In this document: piece by piece, positions 11,758 through 23,788 of the stretch
Layout of the letters: each line of letters starts with the position of its first letter
Position numbering within the stretch: position 1 is the first letter of the stretch
Assembly (NCBI GenBank): GCA_030549775.1
Contig: CM060173.1
Coordinates: 930,001 to 994,000 of the forward strand
Length of the DNA stretch: 64,000 nucleotides
Reading direction: 5' to 3'
Source: Tamarix chinensis
Taxonomy: Eukaryota; Streptophyta; Magnoliopsida; Caryophyllales; Tamaricaceae
Notes under the pieces: generated by a model
The model's input: the letters and a program-made list of their open reading frames with translations, nothing else
Told to the model about the DNA's origin: nothing
The model's database searches: none
Position numbers and translations under genes: made by a program

Positions 11758-12948
11758 TGATGTAGGCGCATCTAATGATGGTCATATTCATCTTAATTCT
11801 CAAGTTAAGGAAGAATTAGCTTTCTTAATGTTGGAGCCTATCATATTAAATGTTCTTGATAATTTGTATATGCTTGATGTTGAAAACCATTCAAGTTGTT
11901 CTTCTAAGTATGTCACATATTTGCAAGAATAAGATGTTAATACACTTTAATGTGTAAAAGTATTCAAAGCATGCAATACTATGGCATACATGGGGTGATA
12001 CTTTACAACAAGAAGATATGGTGATGATTCTCATTAGTTGTATTAACTTGTTGCAATCCCTAACCCTAAGTGTATATTATGTAAGTTAGGGTTTGATATA
12101 ATTTCATGTATGTATCATAGTTAATTGTATGGATTTGTAATGTTAATTAGTAGTATCATTTAACCAATGATATTATGATTAGGATTAAGTGTTATATGGG
12201 CTTAATTCAACCAAGATTAATGGGCTTGAATTAAGAATAAGTGCCGGCTGGAAGAGCTTGTCGAACCAGCTGGAACTTCTTCCTATATATACACTTATTT
12301 GTATGCATGAAATAATAGAATGGAATATATAGAATTTGAATACAACTTTGAGCCAGTAGAGCTTGCGTCTGTCTCTCTCAATTTGAGTTGTCTTTGAGGA
12401 AGGAAAAGCCCGGGGCATATCCTTCCTCCATTGATCTCAACCTTCAAAACTTTGAAGCTGATTCAACCTTTCGAAAACCAACCTGCATCTTTAACTTGTT
12501 TTCTTCGTGTTTAATCCATATTAAACCTTCGTTTCTTTTGCTTAATTTTGTGGGTGAAATCTCTAAAACATCAGCCTTCGATCCAACCTTCCCTCCACTT
12601 TGATTTTCGCATCACTTTTGGGTTGAGTTTTCCCATTTGTGGGAAAATTTTTCTTACACCAAGTAAGTCATTCTTACTTTAGAAATATATCTAGAGTAAG
12701 CATATGATGTGGTGTATTATTTAAATTGCTAACTTTAAGGGTATGCATGAGAGTTTAGCTTTAGATTGGTGCATGTTGATTAATTTATGAATCATATGAA
12801 AATGGATTGATTTTAGGGAAATAGGGTCGATTTAATTAATTAAGAAGCATGCTTTAGTTTCTTAGCTATTAAAGCATTATCATGATGCTATAATATGTTT
12901 GGTTTGGATGTGGTAGGATTTTTAAGGATGATTTGCATGAAAAGTGCA
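11758..12948 (+). repeat. 5' LTR of the nested chromovirus
   Basis: Starts TGATGTAGG and ends at about TGCA (12948). It pairs with 17612-18800 along its whole length, with scattered substitutions and small indels. It contains a TATA box (12284-12291) and a splice-like AAGTAAG downstream. Confidence 0.85.
12284..12291 (+). promoter_or_regulatory. TATA box of the nested chromovirus 5' LTR
   Basis: TATATATA inside TTCCTATATATACAC, conserved in the 3' LTR at 18136-18143. It is the likely start-site signal for element RNA. Confidence 0.6.
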
Positions 12949-13265
12949 TATTTTAAAGCTGAATCTTCCACTTGAAGATGAGTATATGTTGAAGAAATCA
13001 ATCGACACTATGATTTTATGTGGCTGAATTTGGGGCCATATATAGAAGATCACTTCCATTTCTTGTGTTCCTACTTGCACTTGGTGTTCTTGTGGCTACA
13101 TGCTCTCCTTTTTGCCTAATCAAGGACTGCAGGTAGTGATTTTAATTTGATTGCGAATTAGCAATAGTTTGTGCCTTGTTTGGTTGCAGGAAAAACAAAT
13201 TCCAGCACCTACACTTTGTGGAATCTATTGTGTGCAACAAAAAGAGTTGTGTGTCAACCTTCACC
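12949..13265 (+). other. Untranslated leader of the nested chromovirus
   Basis: Non-coding stretch between the 5' LTR and the first gag methionine. CTGCAGGTAGTG (about 13127-13138) and TTGCAGG (about 13184-13190) look like splice or tract signals, but neither can be proven. No clear primer-binding site was recognised after 12948. Confidence 0.4.
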
Positions 13266-14336
13266 ATGGATAGTGAAGAAGTGCGTGCCTTGGTAGAGTC
13301 TATAAAGAGCCTCACCACATGCATGGATCCTCAATTGAAAACTCAAAACACACTTCAGCATCAACTACAAAGTGTGGAAGCTAAATTGGTCGAACAAGAG
13401 AAGCATAAACCATGGCAAGTTCGCATGGAAACCACACATGATGGTGTGGAAGGAAGAATGAAGCCTATCTACCATACAAAGAGTGGACGTGGACATTCCA
13501 ACATGCATCAACATGAATATGGAGAAGATGAGATGAGTCCCTTTGGCTTAAGCAACCAAAGAAGACCACCTACATTTTAAGTAAGAAATGCATACCATGA
13601 AGATCAAGGTATTAAACTTGACCTTCCTGAATTTTATGATGATTTGAACGTGGAGTCATTTTTTGAATGGTTGCATGAGATTGAGGCTATTTTTGAATTT
13701 AGAGAATATGATGATGAAAGAAAATGGAAATTAGCTACTCTAAAGTTCAAAAAGTTTGCTCGAATTTGGTATGATAATTTAAAGCGAACAAGATAAAGAC
13801 AAGAGAAGTCTAAAGTAAAATCTTGGGAAAAACTTAAAAAGCATCTAAGAAAGAAATTTGTGCCTAGAGAGTATGAATAAGATATGTATGTTAAAATGAC
13901 TACTCTAAGGCAAGGTTTATTTAGTGTAGAAGAATACACTAGAGAATTTAAAAGACTAGCCCTTATTTGTGATGTTCATTAAAGAAAGGAACACAAATGT
14001 GCTAGGTACTTAGGTGGCTTGAATAATTTAATAAGAGACAAAGTTGACATGCACTCTTATGATTTTTTTGCTGACTTGATTAAATTGGCTATGAAATTTG
14101 AAGGACAAAACAAAAAAACTAAAGCCTATGTTAAGTCTAATGCTTCAACTTCAACTAAACCCTATTCTAATACCGTTACACCTAAATCAACATTTTCATA
14201 TGATAAAAAGAATAACAGAGATGATAAAGGTAAAAATAAGGTAGTTGAAATGGAAAATAAACAATGTTTCAAATGTAAAGGATATGGAAATTTTGCTAGA
14301 GATTGTTCTAACCAAAGAGCCTTAACCTTATATGAA
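13266..14336 (+). pseudogene. gag: gag remnant of the nested chromovirus
   Basis: Capsid-type protein that would package element RNA. The start at 13266 (ATG in a CACC context) gives an acidic N-terminus, MDSEEVRALVES. One constant frame continues to beyond 14336 but is cut by stops at 13578, 13794, 13878 and 13980. The retrotransposon gag core is recognisable at 13630-14060 (KLDLPEFYDD, FFEWLHEIEAIF, ARIWYDNLK, EEYTREFKRLAL). A zinc knuckle follows at about 14268 as CFKCKGYGNFARDC, in which the expected His of CX2CX4HX4C is Asn. Confidence 0.85.
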
Positions 14337-15209
14337 ATAGAAAACTTGGAACCATGTAGTGATGATGAAAAATTAGAAGTTCAATCTCCTCATGAAATAT
14401 TAACTATGGAAGAGGAAGAAGGAGATCCATGCTTTGTAATTAAAAGAGTTTTACAAATACAACCTAGTGTTACACCTACTCAAAGAGAGAAATTTTTTAA
14501 GACTAAGTGTAAAATATGTGACATGGTTTGTAGACTCATAATTGATAGTGATTCATGTACCAATGTTGCTAGTGAGACAATGGTTAAGAAACTTGGTTTG
14601 GTAACTACTAATAATCCTAAACCCTATTCTTTACAATTGTTAAATAAGGATAAAGGAGCTAAAGTAAACAAAAGAGCTTTAGTCACATTTTCTATTAGAG
14701 ACTTTCATGATGAAGTTCTATGCGATGTTTTGCCTATGGATTCTTGTGGATTACTTTTAGGTAGACCATGGCAATATGATAGAAAATCAAGTCATTATGG
14801 GGTAACTAATGAATACGTGGTGAAAAAAGAAAAGCAATTGTATAGGCTCACACCTTCTTTATGTGATCATATGCCTTTGAGCGATGACAAAAAGAGATTA
14901 TTTTTACATGAAAAGGCTATGGAAAAATGCATAGAAGAAGAGGGAATTTGTTATGCTTTAGTTTCTAAAGATTCTAAACCTGAAAAACAACAAATTGAAA
15001 ATCCTAATCTAATTAAGTTGCTTGATGAGTATAATGATGTATTTCCTGATGACTTACCTCCTGGATTACCACCTAAAAGAGGTATAGAACATGCCATTGA
15101 TCTTGTTCCTAGTATTCCTATTCCTAATAAACTATCTTATAGATGTAACCTAGAAGAAGCTAAGGAATTAAAAAACAAATACAATATCTTATGGATAAAG
15201 GATTTGTAA
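14337..15209 (+). pseudogene. Protease and pre-RT segment of the nested chromovirus
   Basis: Continues the gag frame without a break to the stop at 15207. The retropepsin-like region carries LIIDSDSCTNVAS (about 14530-14570), where the catalytic D-S/T-G is D-S-D, so the active site is probably dead. LCDVLPMDSCGLLLGRPWQYD is the usual downstream strand of this protease type. The frame ends in the linker before RT (VFPDDLPPGLPPKRGIEHAIDL), where a frameshift near 15190 moves the reading to the next frame. Confidence 0.82.
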
Positions 15210-16012
15210 GAGAAAGTATGAGTCCTTGTAGTGTTCCTCCTTTACTAGTGCCTAAAAAGGATGGTACTTGGCGTATGTGTATAGATTCTAGGGCAGTGAA
15301 TAATATTACTATCAAATATCAATTTACTATGCCTAGGTTAGATGATATGCTTGATGAAATTTGTGGTGCACAAGTATTTTCCAAAATTGATTTGAGAAGT
15401 GGATATCATCAATTAAGGATTAGAGATGGAGACGAATGGAAAACTGCTTTTAAAATAAAATATGATCTTTATGAGTGGATGGTTATGCCTTTTGGGTTAT
15501 GTAATGCACCTAGATCATTTATGAGACTTATGAATGAAGTTCTCCAACCTTTCCTTGGTGATTTCATTTTCATATATTTGGATGATATTCTTGTGTATAG
15601 AAAAAATAGTTATGATCATCTAGTGCATTTGAAGAAATTATTTGATAAGCTAAGGGAAGATAAACTATATGGAAAACTTGAGAAATGTGATTTTATGCTA
15701 CCAAGTGTAGTTTTCCTAGGCTATATTATTAGTGGAGAAGGTATTAAAGTAGATCCTAATAAGATTAGGGCTATAAAAGAATGGCCTATCCCTAAGAATG
15801 TTCATGATGTGAGAAGTTTTCATCGATCAACTAGTTTTTATAGAAGATTCATTAAGGATTTTTCTACTATAGCCACACCTATTACTCAACTCATGAAAAA
15901 GGTTAATTTTATTGGAGATAAGAAGCTACTCAAGCCTTTAAAACCCTCAAAGATAAACTTTGTCATGCCCCTATTCTATCCTTGCCCAACTTTAGTCTTC
16001 ATTTTGAAGTAA
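15191..16012 (+). pseudogene. Reverse transcriptase remnant of the nested chromovirus
   Basis: RNA-dependent DNA polymerase domain, open for 273 codons. Visible motifs include the template-binding block [26 protein letters not shown] with the first catalytic Asp, [14 protein letters not shown], and the YLDD catalytic box (IYLDDILVY, near 15575). [21 protein letters not shown] and [17 protein letters not shown] mark the thumb and connection. A second frameshift at about 15920 ends the useful frame before RNaseH. This is the best preserved domain of the element, and its catalytic residues are present. Confidence 0.88.
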
Positions 16013-16380
16013 CTTGTGATGCTAGTGGAGTTGGAATAGGAGGAGTACTTTCCCAAGAAAAGAAACCTATAGCATTTTTCTCTGAAAAGTTGAATGGAGC
16101 CAAACTTAACTATTCGACTTATGACAAGGAATTCTTTTCCATCATATAGAGTCTAGAGACATGGAGTCATTATCTAAGACCAAAAACCTTTGTGTTGAAT
16201 TCGGATCATGAAAGTTTAAAATACTTACATAGTCAAAAGAAAGATAATCCGAGATATGAAAAATGGGTAAATTTCTTACAATCCTTTGTGTTATCTGTCA
16301 AACATTTAGATGGTAAAGAAAATATAGTCGCTGATGCTCTTTCTCATAGTTCTACATTACTTGTTATGATGGTTACAAAA
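16013..16380 (+). pseudogene. RNaseH remnant of the nested chromovirus
   Basis: Degrades the RNA strand of the hybrid during reverse transcription. The domain actually starts just before 16013 in a shifted frame, with [18 protein letters not shown] giving the first acidic residue. [11 protein letters not shown] supplies the conserved Glu. An in-frame TAG lies at 16147. VLNSDHESLKYL and ENIVADALSH give the later acidic and His positions. Confidence 0.83.
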
Positions 16381-17804
16381 ATCTTAGGTTTTGAAATGAT
16401 AAAAGACTTTTATCCTAAGGATGAAGATTTTAAGGACATGTTTAGTGCATGTAAAGAAAATGGATACCATGGAAATTATGTCATACAAGATGGATTTTTA
16501 TTTAGATTACATAAACTTTGTATTCCTAGATCTAGTATTCGAGACTTGCTAATCAAGGAAATACATGAAGGTAGCATTGCGGGACATTTGGGTATACATA
16601 AAACTATGGAATTATTATAAGAAAATTTCTATTGGCCAAGAATGGTTAAACATGTACAAGCTATGATAAGTAGATGTTCTACGTGTCAAAAAAGTAATAG
16701 TTACTTTCATAAAGGCTTATACACACCTTTACCCATTCCTGATAAACCATGGGAATGAGTTAGTATGGACTTTATCCTAGGGTTACCAAGAACGCAACGT
16801 GGTAAATATTTTATTCTTGTGGTAGTAGGTAGATTTTCTATAATGGCTAATTTTATTCCATGTAATAAAACTGATGATGCCACGCATATTGCTGACTTGT
16901 ATTTTAGAGAGGTTGTTAAACTTCATGGAATACCTAAAAGCCTAGTTTCTGATTAGGGTGTCAAGTTTATGAGTTATTTTTGGAAAACTTTATGGCATAT
17001 GCTTGGTACTAAATTGTTATTTAGCACTTCACATCATCCACAAACTGACGGTCAAATTGAAGTAACTAATAGAAATCTTGGTACATTATTAAGAGGTTTA
17101 GTTACTAAGAGTACTAAAGATTGGGATGTGAAGTTAGCTCATGCAAAGTTTGCTTATAATCGTAGTCCATCTAGTACTACTCAAACTAGTCCGTTTTAGG
17201 TGGTGTATGGTGTGAATCCTCACATGCCTTTGAAAAAAGGTGAATTACAAAATTATGAAGCTAAAGACAGAGTACAAATTTTTCAACCGCTTCATGAGAA
17301 AATCAAAAATAACATTGAAAAAGCCAATGCCAAGTATAAGACTCAAGCAAATAAACATAGAATGTGTTTTCTCCTGGTGACTTAGTTTGGTTACATTTGT
17401 GTAAAGAAATATTTCCTAATTTATGTAAAAATAAACTAATGCCAAGAGCTGATGTACCATTTAAAATACTAAGAAAGTTTGGAGATAATGCTTATGAACT
17501 TGAACTTCCAGATTCTTATGGTGGAATTTCAAGAAGTTTTAATGTTGGTGATTTGTCTCCTTATTATTCTAATGAAAATTTGAGGGCAAATTCTTCTCAA
17601 CTTGGGGAGAATGATGCAGGAGCATCTAATGATTGTCATATTCATCTTAATTCTCAAGTTAAGGAAGACTTAGCTTTCTTAATGTTGGAGCCTATCATAT
17701 TAAATGTTCTTGATAATTTGTATATACTTGGTGTTGAAAACCATTCAAGTTTTTCTTGTAGGTATGTCACATATTTGCAAAAAGAAGATGTTAATACACT
17801 TTAA
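16381..17804 (+). pseudogene. Integrase remnant reading into the 3' LTR
   Basis: Inserts element cDNA into host DNA. The zinc-binding part is visible as HLGIHKTMELL (about 16588-16617) and CSTCQKS (about 16676). The catalytic core shows SMDFILGLP (first Asp), GIPKSLVSD (second Asp, just before a stop) and TDGQIEVTNR (Glu). Stops lie at 16618, 16756, 16954 and 17197, with a frameshift near 17370. The C-terminal part (FKILRKFGDNAYELELP, FNVGDLSPYY) runs through the polypurine tract at about 17601-17611 and stays open another 58 or so codons inside the LTR, to 17804. Integrase frames overlapping the LTR are known in CRM-type elements. Confidence 0.85.
17601..17611 (+). promoter_or_regulatory. 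Polypurine tract of the nested chromovirus
   Basis: CTTGGGGAGAA immediately before the 3' LTR start (TGATGCAGG), the standard place for the plus-strand primer. It also encodes part of the integrase tail. Confidence 0.8.
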
Positions 17805-18800
17805 TGTGTACAAGTATTCAAAGCATGTAATACTATGGCATACATGGGATGATACTTCACAAAAGAAGATATGGTGATGATTCTCATTAGTTGTATTAAC
17901 TTGTTGTAAACCCTAACCCTAAGTGTATTTTATGTAAGTTAGGGTTTGATATAATTTCATGTATGTATCATAGTTAATTGCATGGATTTGAATGTTAATC
18001 ATTAGTATCATTTAACCAATGATATTATGATTAGGATTAAGTGTTATATGGGCTTATTTCAACCAAGAGTAATGGGCTTGAATTAAGAATAAGTGCCGGC
18101 TGGAAGAGCTTGTCGAACCAGCTGGAACTTCTTCCTATATATACTTTTATTTGTACGCATGAAATAATAGAATGGAATATATAGAATTTGAATACAACTT
18201 TGAGCCAGTAGAGCTTGTGTCTATCTCTCTCAATTTGAGTCGTCTTTGAGGAAGGAAAATCTCGGGGCATATCCTTCCTCCATTGATCTCAACCTTCAAA
18301 ACTTTGAAGCTGATTCAACCCTTCGGAAACCAACCTGCATCTTCAACCTGTTTTCTTCGTATTTAATCCATATTAAACCTTCGTTTCTTTTTCTTAATTT
18401 TGTGGGTGACATCTCCAAAACATCAGCCTTCGATCCAACCTTCCCTCCACTTTGATTTACGCATCACTTTTGGGTTGAGTTTTCCCATTTGTGGGAAAAT
18501 TTTTCTTACACCAAGTAAGTCATTCTTAATTTAGAAATATATCTAGAGTATGCATATGATGTGGTTTATTATTTAAATTGCTAACTTTAAGGGTATGCAT
18601 GAGAGTTTGGCTTTAGATTGATGCATGTTGATTAATTTATGAATCATATGAAAAAGGATTGATTTTAGGAAAATTGGGTCGATTTAATTAATTAAGAAGC
18701 ATACTTTAGTTTATTAGCTAATAAAGCATTATCATGATGCTATAATATGTTTGGTTTGGATGTGGTAGGATTTTTAAGGATGATTTGCATGAAAACTTCA
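17612..18800 (+). repeat. 3' LTR of the nested chromovirus
   Basis: Starts TGATGCAGG and ends at TTCA (18800). Its length agrees with the 5' LTR within two bases. TATATATA is kept at 18136-18143. Confidence 0.85.
18136..18143 (+). promoter_or_regulatory. TATA box in the 3' LTR of the nested chromovirus
   Basis: TATATATA in the same context as in the 5' LTR. It would drive transcription outward into the flanking LTR sequence. Confidence 0.5.
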
Positions 18801-18829
18801 TATTTTGTGTTGTTTAGGGACAAAGAGAT

Positions 18830-19110
18830 TGATTGGTCCTTAGAATAGTCGATATGCTTGGCCAAATATATCGACTGGTAGGTCTGTAGTGACCTTGGTT
18901 GCTATCTTCTTAAACCCATTATCTTTTTTGGCAAAACTGATTGAATGGTCTTAGAACAGTTGATTGGTTTCGCCAAATCGATTGACCGATTTAACCAAAT
19001 CGATCGATCGGTTTGCAAGAACCCTTATTTAGTTGAGCCAAACTAATCGACTATCTAGTAAAACTGATCGACTGGTTAGGCCAAACCGATCGACTGGTTT
19101 GGCTAGATTG
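18830..19110. repeat. Cluster of near-palindromic TCGA-core motifs in the 10677 LTR
   Basis: At least seven imperfect copies of the AAACCGATCGACTGGTTT type (best copy 19083-19100; another at about 18992-19013). It corresponds by position to the cluster at 8685-8965 of the reverse-oriented sister LTR. Confidence 0.72.
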
Positions 19111-20984
19111 TGTGATTTTGATCTTGTGACTTGGATATGCTTTGAGATTATGCCTAATGTTGCTATATGACTATTTAATGAGTGTAATAAACCTTTTTAC
19201 ATGGATTGAAAACCTAATGGATGTATGAAATGGATCATAATTCATGACATACTCAATAAGTGTTTGTAAAGGCCTTAATGGGATAACCTGAATAAGTATT
19301 TTATGACTCTAAAGGGTAATTTAAACTAAATTAATGACCTAAAATGAATTATTGGTTGGATAGATTAATATTGATTAAGCACTAATGGAAATCTCACCAC
19401 ATGGTTTGGAAAATGAAAATGGTCAAAATGGAATAAGTATGTGAATGCCTTTCTTGCATGTTGTATGGGCCTTGTATGATCACATAACCTTGAAAATAAC
19501 GTATTAATCACTTAAAGCAAAAGATGACCGACCAATGTATGAAACTTGGTTACCTGATCATCAATTAGCTACCGAGGGTTAGTCTGCCTTCTGACGTTTA
19601 TTAGTGCCTTTGGGAGGGATCCTTGTTGATCCTAGTTCCTTTCTTACTCTAGACACTAATAATGTACTAGGGGGTATCGATACTAAAGGGTATGGTTATG
19701 TAGGTGGCTTTTGGCTTTGGCCTGGACTTATGTCTATTGGTGGTTACTTAACTTCTCCTAGAATTTATGTCCTTTGGTTTGGATAGGCGTCTATGACATG
19801 TAAGACCATGGGGTGGTGCATAGTCAGTTGCTCCATAAGAACTTGGATAATAATTTACATAAGAATTTAGAATAAGAGTGTGGCTAAAGAGACAATAGAA
19901 AATAAACAGGAAAAAGAAGAGTAAATGAAATGATAGCTTATAAGTAAATGACATAATGGATTATGTAAGTCGTAAAAATGGACTTATGGTGAAACTACAT
20001 TCATGGATGATAGAAGCCTTAGTAATAGTTGGATAATCTTCGTAATATCTTGCATGTTGTCATCTATGATGTTGTGTTATTTTGATAAGCATGATGAGTC
20101 TTGTATGGTATGAATTTTCGATGCATGATATGACCATGATAAATCATGTGTATTTATTTATATGAAATAGGCATAAAATATGTTCGTATGATCTCCGTAA
20201 TATGTTGGAACTTGTGTGCCTATTACTCTTGTTGAAGAGATAACTTGGCTTACTTAGTATAAAGCATACTGATGTGCCTATTTTCTAGGTCACCTTCTTA
20301 TTCCCATGAGTAGAGGGCCATATGTAGGTTTTTAGGAATGGTTAGTAGTAGGCCTTCCTTGTGTTGGTATGGGTTATGAGAGCGTGGACATCCAGGCAAT
20401 TTTTTATGGTCCATGATGAACCAGAGCATAGGATTATGCCCAAATTTTATTTCTGTAATTGGAATTCTGTACTTGAGCTTAATTTCCTACATGTATCTAA
20501 ATATTCGTCAACAGTCAAGGTCCTGCACTTGAAAACATTTCCTTGATATTTATATAAGGTGTTTTGTCACACTCTACATTGGTTTTGATTGGTTTGGTTC
20601 TAAACTTTGTATCTAATATGGGACAAGTGGTTGATTTATATCCTATGTTAGGTGTGATGGTAACACTCCATTTTCCTAAGGGTTTAGTAGTTTTCCAATT
20701 CCACAAGGTTTTTAAAATAAAAATTTTTAGTAGTGAAAAATGGGGGTGTTATAATTTTGGAGATTTGTTTTGTTATATTCACTCGCAATATATAGGTATC
20801 ACTAATATATTATAAAGTTGTCTAGAGAATTCTATCATGTTTTTCATCATTGTCTTATCATTTCCCAACACTTTTGTTTTTCCAAAACAAAAACTAGGGC
20901 AACAAACCAAAACTAAAACATGCTAACATAAAAAAGAATAAAAAAAAAGAAATACATACACACGAAATTGAAAACCACTCTCCC

Positions 20985-21030
20985 TATGCTTATTGAACAT
21001 ATTTTCCCTAATGTTTTACACAAGGAGGTA
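20985..21030 (-). promoter_or_regulatory. Purine-rich 3' region of the Athila-type element
   Basis: On the minus strand ACATTAGGGAAAATATG is followed closely by AAGCATAGGGAGAG. This matches the style of the Athila-like 3' end at 52619-52656 (ACATTAGGGACAATG, then AAGCATGGGGGAGA). Confidence 0.55.
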
Positions 21031-21517
21031 TGAAAAAAGGGTTCTTACTATGGTGCATGGTGGTTGACACATTGTAGGAGGTTGTGGGATAATTGCTGGT
21101 ACTAGAGTGTGGTGCATTAGTTAGGCCGTTAGTGGTGACCACCATTAGGGCTAGTTATTATGCATCAACCATTAATCAACAAAGGGATGATGTATAGTTG
21201 TGGGGTGAAATGGGGTAGAGCTATATTTCAGGGGTTGGAGTAGATGTGGGTGGTGGTAGAAATGATTCAGGTTGGGGATTGCCTCATGCCTACAAACAAC
21301 AAACACATAGCACCATCAAAACATTGTCAATTACCATTTGTCAGTGTTTTTTTTCACACTAAAAAATAAATGATAAAATTAACACAAACAAAACATGGGT
21401 TACCTCCCAAGAATTGCTCAATTTTGGTCATGAGCTCAACTCCTTAAGATCAAACAATGCCATTTTGGGGACGGATACCCATTCGTGAAGTATGCGCTTA
21501 CTAAACCTTTGTCACAT

Positions 21518-22030
21518 TCATTTTTCATAACTCATATCTTTTACAGATGCACCTCGTCTATTATTAGATGGCTTATTCTTCACATAACATTTCCCATATG
21601 ATCCTTTCAAGTTGTCTTTTATTTGTTCACTTGAATAAACCCTATTATAAGTATTTCTCAAAATAGGAGAATTGTTAGCATTAGACACTTTAAACTCGAA
21701 TTTCTCATCTCTAATATTCAAAGATATATTAGCCTTTTTAAAATCAATTACCACACCAATGATAGATACAAAATGTCTCCCAAGAATGATTTGGATTTGA
21801 GCATCTTCATTTATCTATAAAATGACAATGTCAACCAATATATAAATATTACCAACTTTAATAGGTACACCATCTAACATACCTAATGGACGTTTCACCA
21901 ATAGATCAGATAACTAAAGCAAGATAATAGTGGACTTCAAATATCCTATCTGCAACTTGTTAAACATAGATAGAGGCATCAAACTTATACTAGCACCAAG
22001 ATAGCAGAGAGCATGATTACTTTTACAAAT
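21518..22030 (-). pseudogene. Athila-type protease remnant
   Basis: Retropepsin-like segment of the gag-pol polyprotein. Read on the minus strand it shows ALCYLGASISLMPLSMF, LQLSDLLVKRPLG, VPIKVGNIYILVDIVIL, IQIILGRHFVSI and VIDFKKANISLNI, in the order seen in Athila elements. The expected catalytic D-L-G-A reads Y-L-G-A, because the Asp codon is TAT, so the site is inactive. At least one stop interrupts the frame. Confidence 0.8.
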
Positions 22031-22269
22031 AGAATGGTAATGTGTAATTTTTTTTAAACCTCTAAAAATTTCCCAAATTTTTTCTCATCTAGAATTTATT
22101 AACCTTTGAGGATAAGGGATAAGAGGCTTATATGGTTTTGGGGGCACATATTTATCAACATCATATTTTTTCTCAAAGGTGGTTTCTTTCTCAGTTGTTA
22201 TAAGCTCGCTCTTCTCTTTATCACCCTCAATTTTTTTTTTCCTAAAGTAGGACCTCTAATTCTTCCCCT

Positions 22270-23600
22270 CTCATAGGTGTTATGGAATTTATAGATACTT
22301 TATATTTAGCCTCTCGTTTCCCTCAAAGCATTCTAACAAGTATAGTAGATGATGAAGATTGTTAGGCTACTTGAATGATTTGGTTTTCTAGCATCTTATT
22401 ATAGGTAGCTAAATAGTTAACGTTGAAAGACAAGTTGTTGATTTTATTGCTCATGATCCTACTTCGGTTTCTAAACTCCTAATTTTCTTTGCTCTGAGAG
22501 GTTACAAAGTTCTCCTAGAATGACTCTAAATTAGGTTTTGGAGGGTTAGGAAAAGGAGCTCTATGATTTTAGAAACTTAAGGGTTTGAAATTTTGTTAAG
22601 GAATGGGATTAAGAGGCAGGTTCTTATAGGAAATATTTAGATGATTTCTCCACCCCATTTTGTTTGTAGGAGAAAACAAGTATCCATTTTTTTAACTTGC
22701 TCATATAACTCATATGATCTCCAAGGTTTATATCACGGCATGGAGAATCAATATATTGACAATCAAACAACGAGTGACTTAGAACTCCACAATTTTGGAA
22801 AGCAGTAGGAGTACATGTTAGTGCAATCAAATTTAATTTGTCTAACTTATAAAATAATGCATAAAATTTAGAAGGGAGGTGATCAAGAGCATCAACTTCA
22901 TACCTTTCACTCTTCTCGGTAGAAGAGTGCTCGCCTGATCATAAATAGTGGTTTTGAGCCAAGTCTTTGATTAATTACTTTACCTCTAGTATTATTTTAT
23001 TCATGAGAGGGCCTCCCACTACTGCATCTATGGTGATCCTTTTAATTTAAAGGAAACCATGTAAAAATTGTGAAGTGATAGGCATTCTTCCAAACTATGC
23101 TATAAGCACATCCTCAACATGGTCTTGTAGCATTCCCATACATCGTATAAAGACTCTCCCTCTTCTGACTGAAACTTGTAATATTTTTTAGGAAGGCCTA
23201 TGAAATTTGATACCAAGTGGTGATGGACCCAAGAGTAAGTGATTGCAATAAGGTTTTCACTTTATCCCTTAGTGAGAATGGATATTGTCTCAGCTTAATT
23301 ACATCATCCGACACTTTATTCATGTTTAGTATATCAAAATATTCTAGGAAGATTGATATGTGTAGGTTATGGTCCTTCATTAGGATACCATCGAATTGGT
23401 TTTTCTGCACCATATTGATTACTGGAAGCTTCATTCCAAAATTATTGCGAGCCACATTAGGCTTCATTATACTTGATTATGTCCTATGTGCATTTGGAGA
23501 TGCAAACTATTTTAAAGAGTGATTTTGTTCTTCCCCTCTATTTTTTCAGTCACGATTTCTAAACTTATTCTTACTTTTATATCATGTACCCACTTCTTTA
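22270..23600 (-). pseudogene. gag: Athila-type gag remnant
   Basis: Structural protein of the element. The clearest block is 23467-23198 on the minus strand (NNFGMKLPVINMVQKNQFDG, DHNLHISIFLEYFDILNMN, PFSLRDKVKTLLQSLTLGSI), a standard Athila gag signature. Further on, EGESLYDVWECYKTMLRMC (about 23150) and a degenerate C-terminal part (GVLSHSLFDCQY, about 22775) follow, with several stops. The remainder before the protease is low in similarity. Confidence 0.8.
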
Positions 23601-23788
23601 ACTCTCTTAACATCCTCTTAAACTTAGGATCAAACTTAACTAGAGGTCCACGTCGAAAAGATCATTGCATATAAGGTGCCTAAAATTGAAAACAAATTAT
23701 CTCTCAAACAAAGAAAGATAAAAAAATGAAAGGAAAATAAAAATCTAGTCTATCCTAATAAAAATGATTTAATATAACTTGTCATAAT

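Larger units (their letters stand above)
11758..18800 (+). mobile_element. Nested Ty3/gypsy chromovirus, CRM/Galadriel/Reina-like
   Basis: A complete-length LTR retrotransposon of about 7.0 kb. Its LTRs (11758-12948 and 17612-18800) are similar at roughly 95% over the part compared by eye. Between them are gag, zinc knuckle, protease, RT, RNaseH and integrase in the Ty3/gypsy order. The RT block ([26 protein letters not shown]) is of the clade that includes CRM, Galadriel and Reina; the exact lineage needs a tree. At least nine in-frame stops and about three frameshifts make it non-functional. It inserted into the LTR at 10677-20753. An exact target duplication was not found: CTTTT lies before the start and TATTT after the end. 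Confidence 0.88.
10677..20753 (+). mobile_element. 3' LTR of a gypsy element, split by a nested chromovirus
   Basis: Begins TGTAATACCCC directly after the polypurine tract and ends GGGGGTGTTATA at 20753. Removing the insertion at 11758-18800 leaves an LTR of about 3.0 kb. It matches the minus-strand LTR at 6576-10408. The terminal part (20640-20753) also resembles the LTR tail ending at 29930. After 18800 it holds the TCGA-core motif cluster. Two frames that look open here (for example 19604-19786) have no similarity to any protein I know. Confidence 0.78.

Noticed and set aside
16756..16758. TGA inside the integrase as a programmed readthrough codon
   Set aside because: Eight other stops and about three frameshifts surround it, so plain decay explains it.
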